Below, one piece after another: positions 7,333 through 9,241 of a stretch of DNA of 9,241 nt (positions are counted from its first letter, which is position 1; every line of letters starts with the position of its first letter). The stretch is from CAYSAA01 sp964428905. Lineage in GTDB: Bacteria; Atribacterota; Phoenicimicrobiia; Phoenicimicrobiales; Stramentimicrobiaceae. The stretch is taken from positions 1 to 9,241 of the forward strand of contig CAYSAA010000052.1 of NCBI GenBank assembly GCA_964428905.1. The letters are read 5' to 3'. The notes below the pieces were generated by a model that was given only the letters and a program-made list of their open reading frames with translations, searched no databases and was not told the origin of the DNA. Both the position numbers and the translations under genes were made by a program.

Positions 7333-8981
7333 TTGCATTTTTCTATCATATAAGGGGTTATTGATCTTTTAATGCCTACAGCATCATATATTCTTCTGGC
7401 ATCCTTTTTCATTTTGGAAGGAAGCCCGTAGCGTATCCTTTTTTCCTTATCAAATAGGATGGAGGTTTGTACGCGTATCAGAAGCTGCCTTATCTTTTCA
7501 ATACTAAGATTCTTATAGCAGAGCCTTACTCTATATTCTAAATGTTTTACTAGAGCGTAAGCGGTAAAACAGATGGCAATATGAGCGGCAATCCTTCTGG
7601 GCTTCCAGTGAAATACCGGTCTTACTTTAAGATCGTGTTTAGTCACCCGAAAGGCAGCTTCTACCTGCCACAGGTCATGATACTTGGCCAGTATTTCTTC
7701 CCCGGACAATTTTGCGTTAGTTACTACCCCATGAAGCCCATCCCATAAGCTCTCCGAAGCTATCTTTTCTTCATCTAGAAGTAGGATAGATTTTCCTTAT
7801 ACTTTCAGATATTTTCGGTAGCCTGAATTGGACAGGTGCTGTTTTGGACTGCTTGATTTTGCTAGTTTTTTCTTTAGCTTGGTGATGGCTTTTTTTCTAT
7901 CGGAGGCATCTTTCAGGGCGCGTTTGCTGCTATCGCTTACCACTATCTTCCTATTACCATCGGAAAAGTGCGCTATTTGGTATCCGGGAGCGATCTCTTT
8001 ATAATTATTAGGATCTAAGATCTTATCTTTTAATTTATTTTTAACCTTCTTCAACCTTGCTCCTACGATATACTCCAAATTTTTCTCTTCTAATTCTGCT
8101 ATATTCTCTTGGGAGAGCAGGGCACTGTCTGCCACCAATACTATCTTGGCTAGATGGTATTTTTTTCTAATCTTGGTAAGGGCGGGTATGAGGGTATGCC
8201 CTTCATAGGTATCACCGGAAAATATTTCATAATCTACCGGGAGTCCATCAGAAGTTACCATCAGGGCGAGCAATATTTGGGGCTGGTTGTGCTTGTGGTC
8301 TTTGCTAAAGCCATTTCTTTTCAGTTCATCTTCGGAAAAGGATTCAAAATAGATGGTGGTGGCATCATAGAAGATCACCTCTATTTTAGAATCTAATAGA
8401 TTCAGGCTATTCTGGTAGGTTATTTTCTTAACTCTTTCCAGGGCAGCAGGATCTAATTTATCCATCATCCTATATACTTTATCCAGATCAATGGTTAGGC
8501 CAAAATCTTCCTCTAACATATCCACGGAAGCCATCTTGGAAGCTGGATTGGCAATCCTGGCCAGCACAATATCAGTAAATATACGCACTGCCATCTTGTT
8601 TCTGCCTGGTCTGGCCATAACCTTTTGGTAGCCAAGATTGCTAAACAGCTTTCCGTACACATCATGAATTCCTGAGATTAGTCTTTGCTCCTCTACTAGA
8701 TTTTTTACATTTACCAGGTAGTCAGAATCTTGATACTGTTTTTTACTTTCACCTAATTTTACGATCTCTTCTGGTTTGAACAGAAATTTCTGGGCCCCTG
8801 CTTCCAGCTTCATCCTGATCGATTCAGCCAGTAGCTTTAACTTTTTAAGTTCATCTTCATCATAGGCCATACCCACATGGCGTATGATCTTTTGAGTTAC
8901 CCGCTCTCCCTTTCTTAGGGACTGTACGATCTGAACAGATTTTCCTCTACTATTCGGTGAAGTTTTTACTCTAATAAACAT
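7326..8981 (-). pseudogene. IS1634-family transposase interrupted by one in-frame stop
   Basis: The whole transposase can be read in a single frame of about 551 codons, normal for the family, broken only by a TAA at codon 395 (7797-7799). Before the stop lie the N-terminal segment (VQIVQSLRKGERVTQKIIRHVG), the first catalytic Asp (Asp206 in FYDATTIYF), GFSKDHKHNQPQILLALMV, and the second Asp (Asp285 in VLVADSALLS). The stop follows SGYRKYLKV. The same frame then continues GKSILLLDEEKIASESLWDG and on to YHDLWQVEAAFRVTK, which holds the third acidic residue Glu441 and Lys448, then VRPVFHWKPRRIAAHIAICF. All DDE residues are therefore present, split by a nonsense codon that fits a single substitution such as GAA to TAA. 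No frameshift is involved. A TTG at 7709 is internal, not a real start. Probably a recently inactivated copy; readthrough cannot be excluded. Confidence 0.88.
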
Positions 8982-8987
8982 ACCATT

Positions 8988-9016
8988 AGTTTAGCATAGT
9001 TGTATCTATATGTCAA
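8988..9016 (-). promoter_or_regulatory. Sigma-70-type promoter of the IS transposase
   Basis: On the - strand, TTGACA (9016-9011) and TAAACT (8993-8988) are separated by exactly 17 bp. The -10 ends only 6 nt before the ATG at 8981, so the transcript would be leaderless or nearly so, which agrees with the lack of an SD site. An alternative, TTGAGT with TATAGA at 16-bp spacing, overlaps it and would leave a short leader. Confidence 0.6.
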
Positions 9017-9032
9017 CCCTTTATTTACTCAA

Positions 9033-9043
9033 GGCACTACATT
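9033..9043. repeat. 11-bp direct repeat near the IS ends, right copy
   Basis: Second copy of GGCACTACATT (see 7322-7332). It is followed by AGGGTTTTAA, whose reverse complement resembles the left-end sequence at 7309-7320. Confidence 0.45.
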
Positions 9044-9091
9044 AGGGTTTTAACTACAACACCTTTATTTTAATGGGGTTTTACATTTGAG

Positions 9092-9129
9092 TACCTGAAA
9101 AAGTGCGGAAGTCGGGATTACCTGAAAAA
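9092..9129. repeat. Direct repeat TACCTGAAAAA around the right inverted-repeat arm
   Basis: TACCTGAAAAA occurs at 9092-9102 and again at 9119-9129, 27 nt apart and in the same frame (YLKK twice). The 14-bp inverted-repeat arm fills the space between. It looks like a small duplication produced at an insertion or repair event. Confidence 0.45.
9103..9116. repeat. Right arm of the 14-bp perfect inverted repeat
   Basis: GTGCGGAAGTCGGG, exact reverse complement of 7261-7274. IS110-like homology begins directly to its right. Confidence 0.55.
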
Positions 9130-9241
9130 ACGTACGGAAGGGAAAAAACATAATCATGCCCTGCGCTGTCTGGCCAGGCAGATGATTAAAGTCATTTTTC
9201 GGATGTTAACCGAAGACAGGGATTATCAGATGAAAAAAGAA

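Larger units (their letters stand above)
7309..9053 (-). mobile_element. IS1634-family insertion sequence (boundaries approximate)
   Basis: The unit is defined by the long transposase frame on the - strand plus its promoter. Two sets of possible ends are visible. Inner ends are TTAAAATTCCTA (7309-7320), imperfectly inverted to TTAAAACCCTA read on the - strand from 9053 to 9043, giving about 1.75 kb. Outer ends are the perfect 14-bp inverted repeat at 7261-7274 / 9103-9116, giving about 1.86 kb. Both lengths suit the family. An 11-bp direct repeat, GGCACTACATT, also lies near both ends (7322-7332 and 9033-9043). No clean target-site duplication was found for either choice. The element appears inserted among older IS fragments. 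Confidence 0.6.
9074..9241 (+). pseudogene. IS110-like transposase, C-terminal fragment, runs off the window
   Basis: The frame opens after a TAA at 9071-9073, has no start codon, and continues past the right edge. From about 9116 it reads DYLKKRTEGKKHNHALRC, then LARQMIKVIFRML and TEDRDYQMKKE. This resembles the C-terminal tail of IS110/IS116/IS902 transposases, where a Tyr-Tyr/Lys-rich segment and EGK precede a conserved Ala-rich helix (ALxxLARxxxxxIFxML). Those enzymes are RuvC-like DEDD recombinases; the catalytic parts would lie upstream and are missing here, replaced by the IS1634-like unit. The part before 9116 (EYLKKCGSR) is probably not IS110 sequence. The family call rests on a short segment. 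Confidence 0.55.

Noticed and set aside
7326..7709. A separate small protein starting at a TTG at 7709 on the - strand
   Set aside because: Its frame is the same as that of the transposase above it and stays open back to the TAA at 7797-7799. It is the C-terminal part of one interrupted gene.
1..9241. CRISPR array, tRNA or rRNA genes, known riboswitch, toxin-antitoxin or phage-defence genes
   Set aside because: No regularly spaced repeats, cloverleaf sequences or recognisable defence proteins were seen on either strand.

Overview
The window is AT-rich, with purine-rich Shine-Dalgarno sites and Lys/Ile/Asn-rich proteins. It looks like an anaerobic, low-GC bacterium of a Firmicutes/Clostridia type or a similar fermentative lineage; this placement is an inference from composition and gene content, because no rRNA or other marker is present.

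Region 1 (1-6066, + strand) is a loose one-direction run of metabolic genes. In order they are the C-terminal end of a LarA-family (nickel-dependent 2-hydroxyacid racemase) protein, a fold-type II PLP enzyme of the threonine-synthase family, an amidase-signature hydrolase, a ReAV-type (Asparaginase_II) L-asparaginase, and a D-2-hydroxyacid dehydrogenase. Gaps of roughly 110-520 bp separate them, so they need not share one transcript. The shared theme is plausible: two enzymes hydrolyse amides, one PLP enzyme acts on amino acids, and a racemase/dehydrogenase pair could interconvert and oxidise 2-hydroxyacids. No transporter or regulator is visible. The leader of the PLP gene holds a possible short peptide and two mutually exclusive hairpins.

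Region 2 (about 6079-6450) is a decayed second copy of the asparaginase gene on the far side of the dehydrogenase. It carries a frameshift, a nonsense codon and an internal deletion of roughly 480 bp. One 62-bp stretch remains almost identical to the intact gene.

Region 3 (about 6454-9241) is a pile-up of mobile-element remains. It begins with the C-terminal half of an IS4/IS1634-like transposase on the - strand, visibly richer in GC than the metabolic genes. Next is an almost complete IS1634-family element, also on the - strand. Its transposase of about 550 codons keeps all three DDE acidic residues but is interrupted by one in-frame TAA. Last is the C-terminal end of an IS110-like transposase on the + strand, running off the window. 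A perfect 14-bp inverted repeat (7261-7274 / 9103-9116) brackets the IS1634-like unit. The insertion sequences probably ended the metabolic locus and helped disrupt the duplicated asparaginase.
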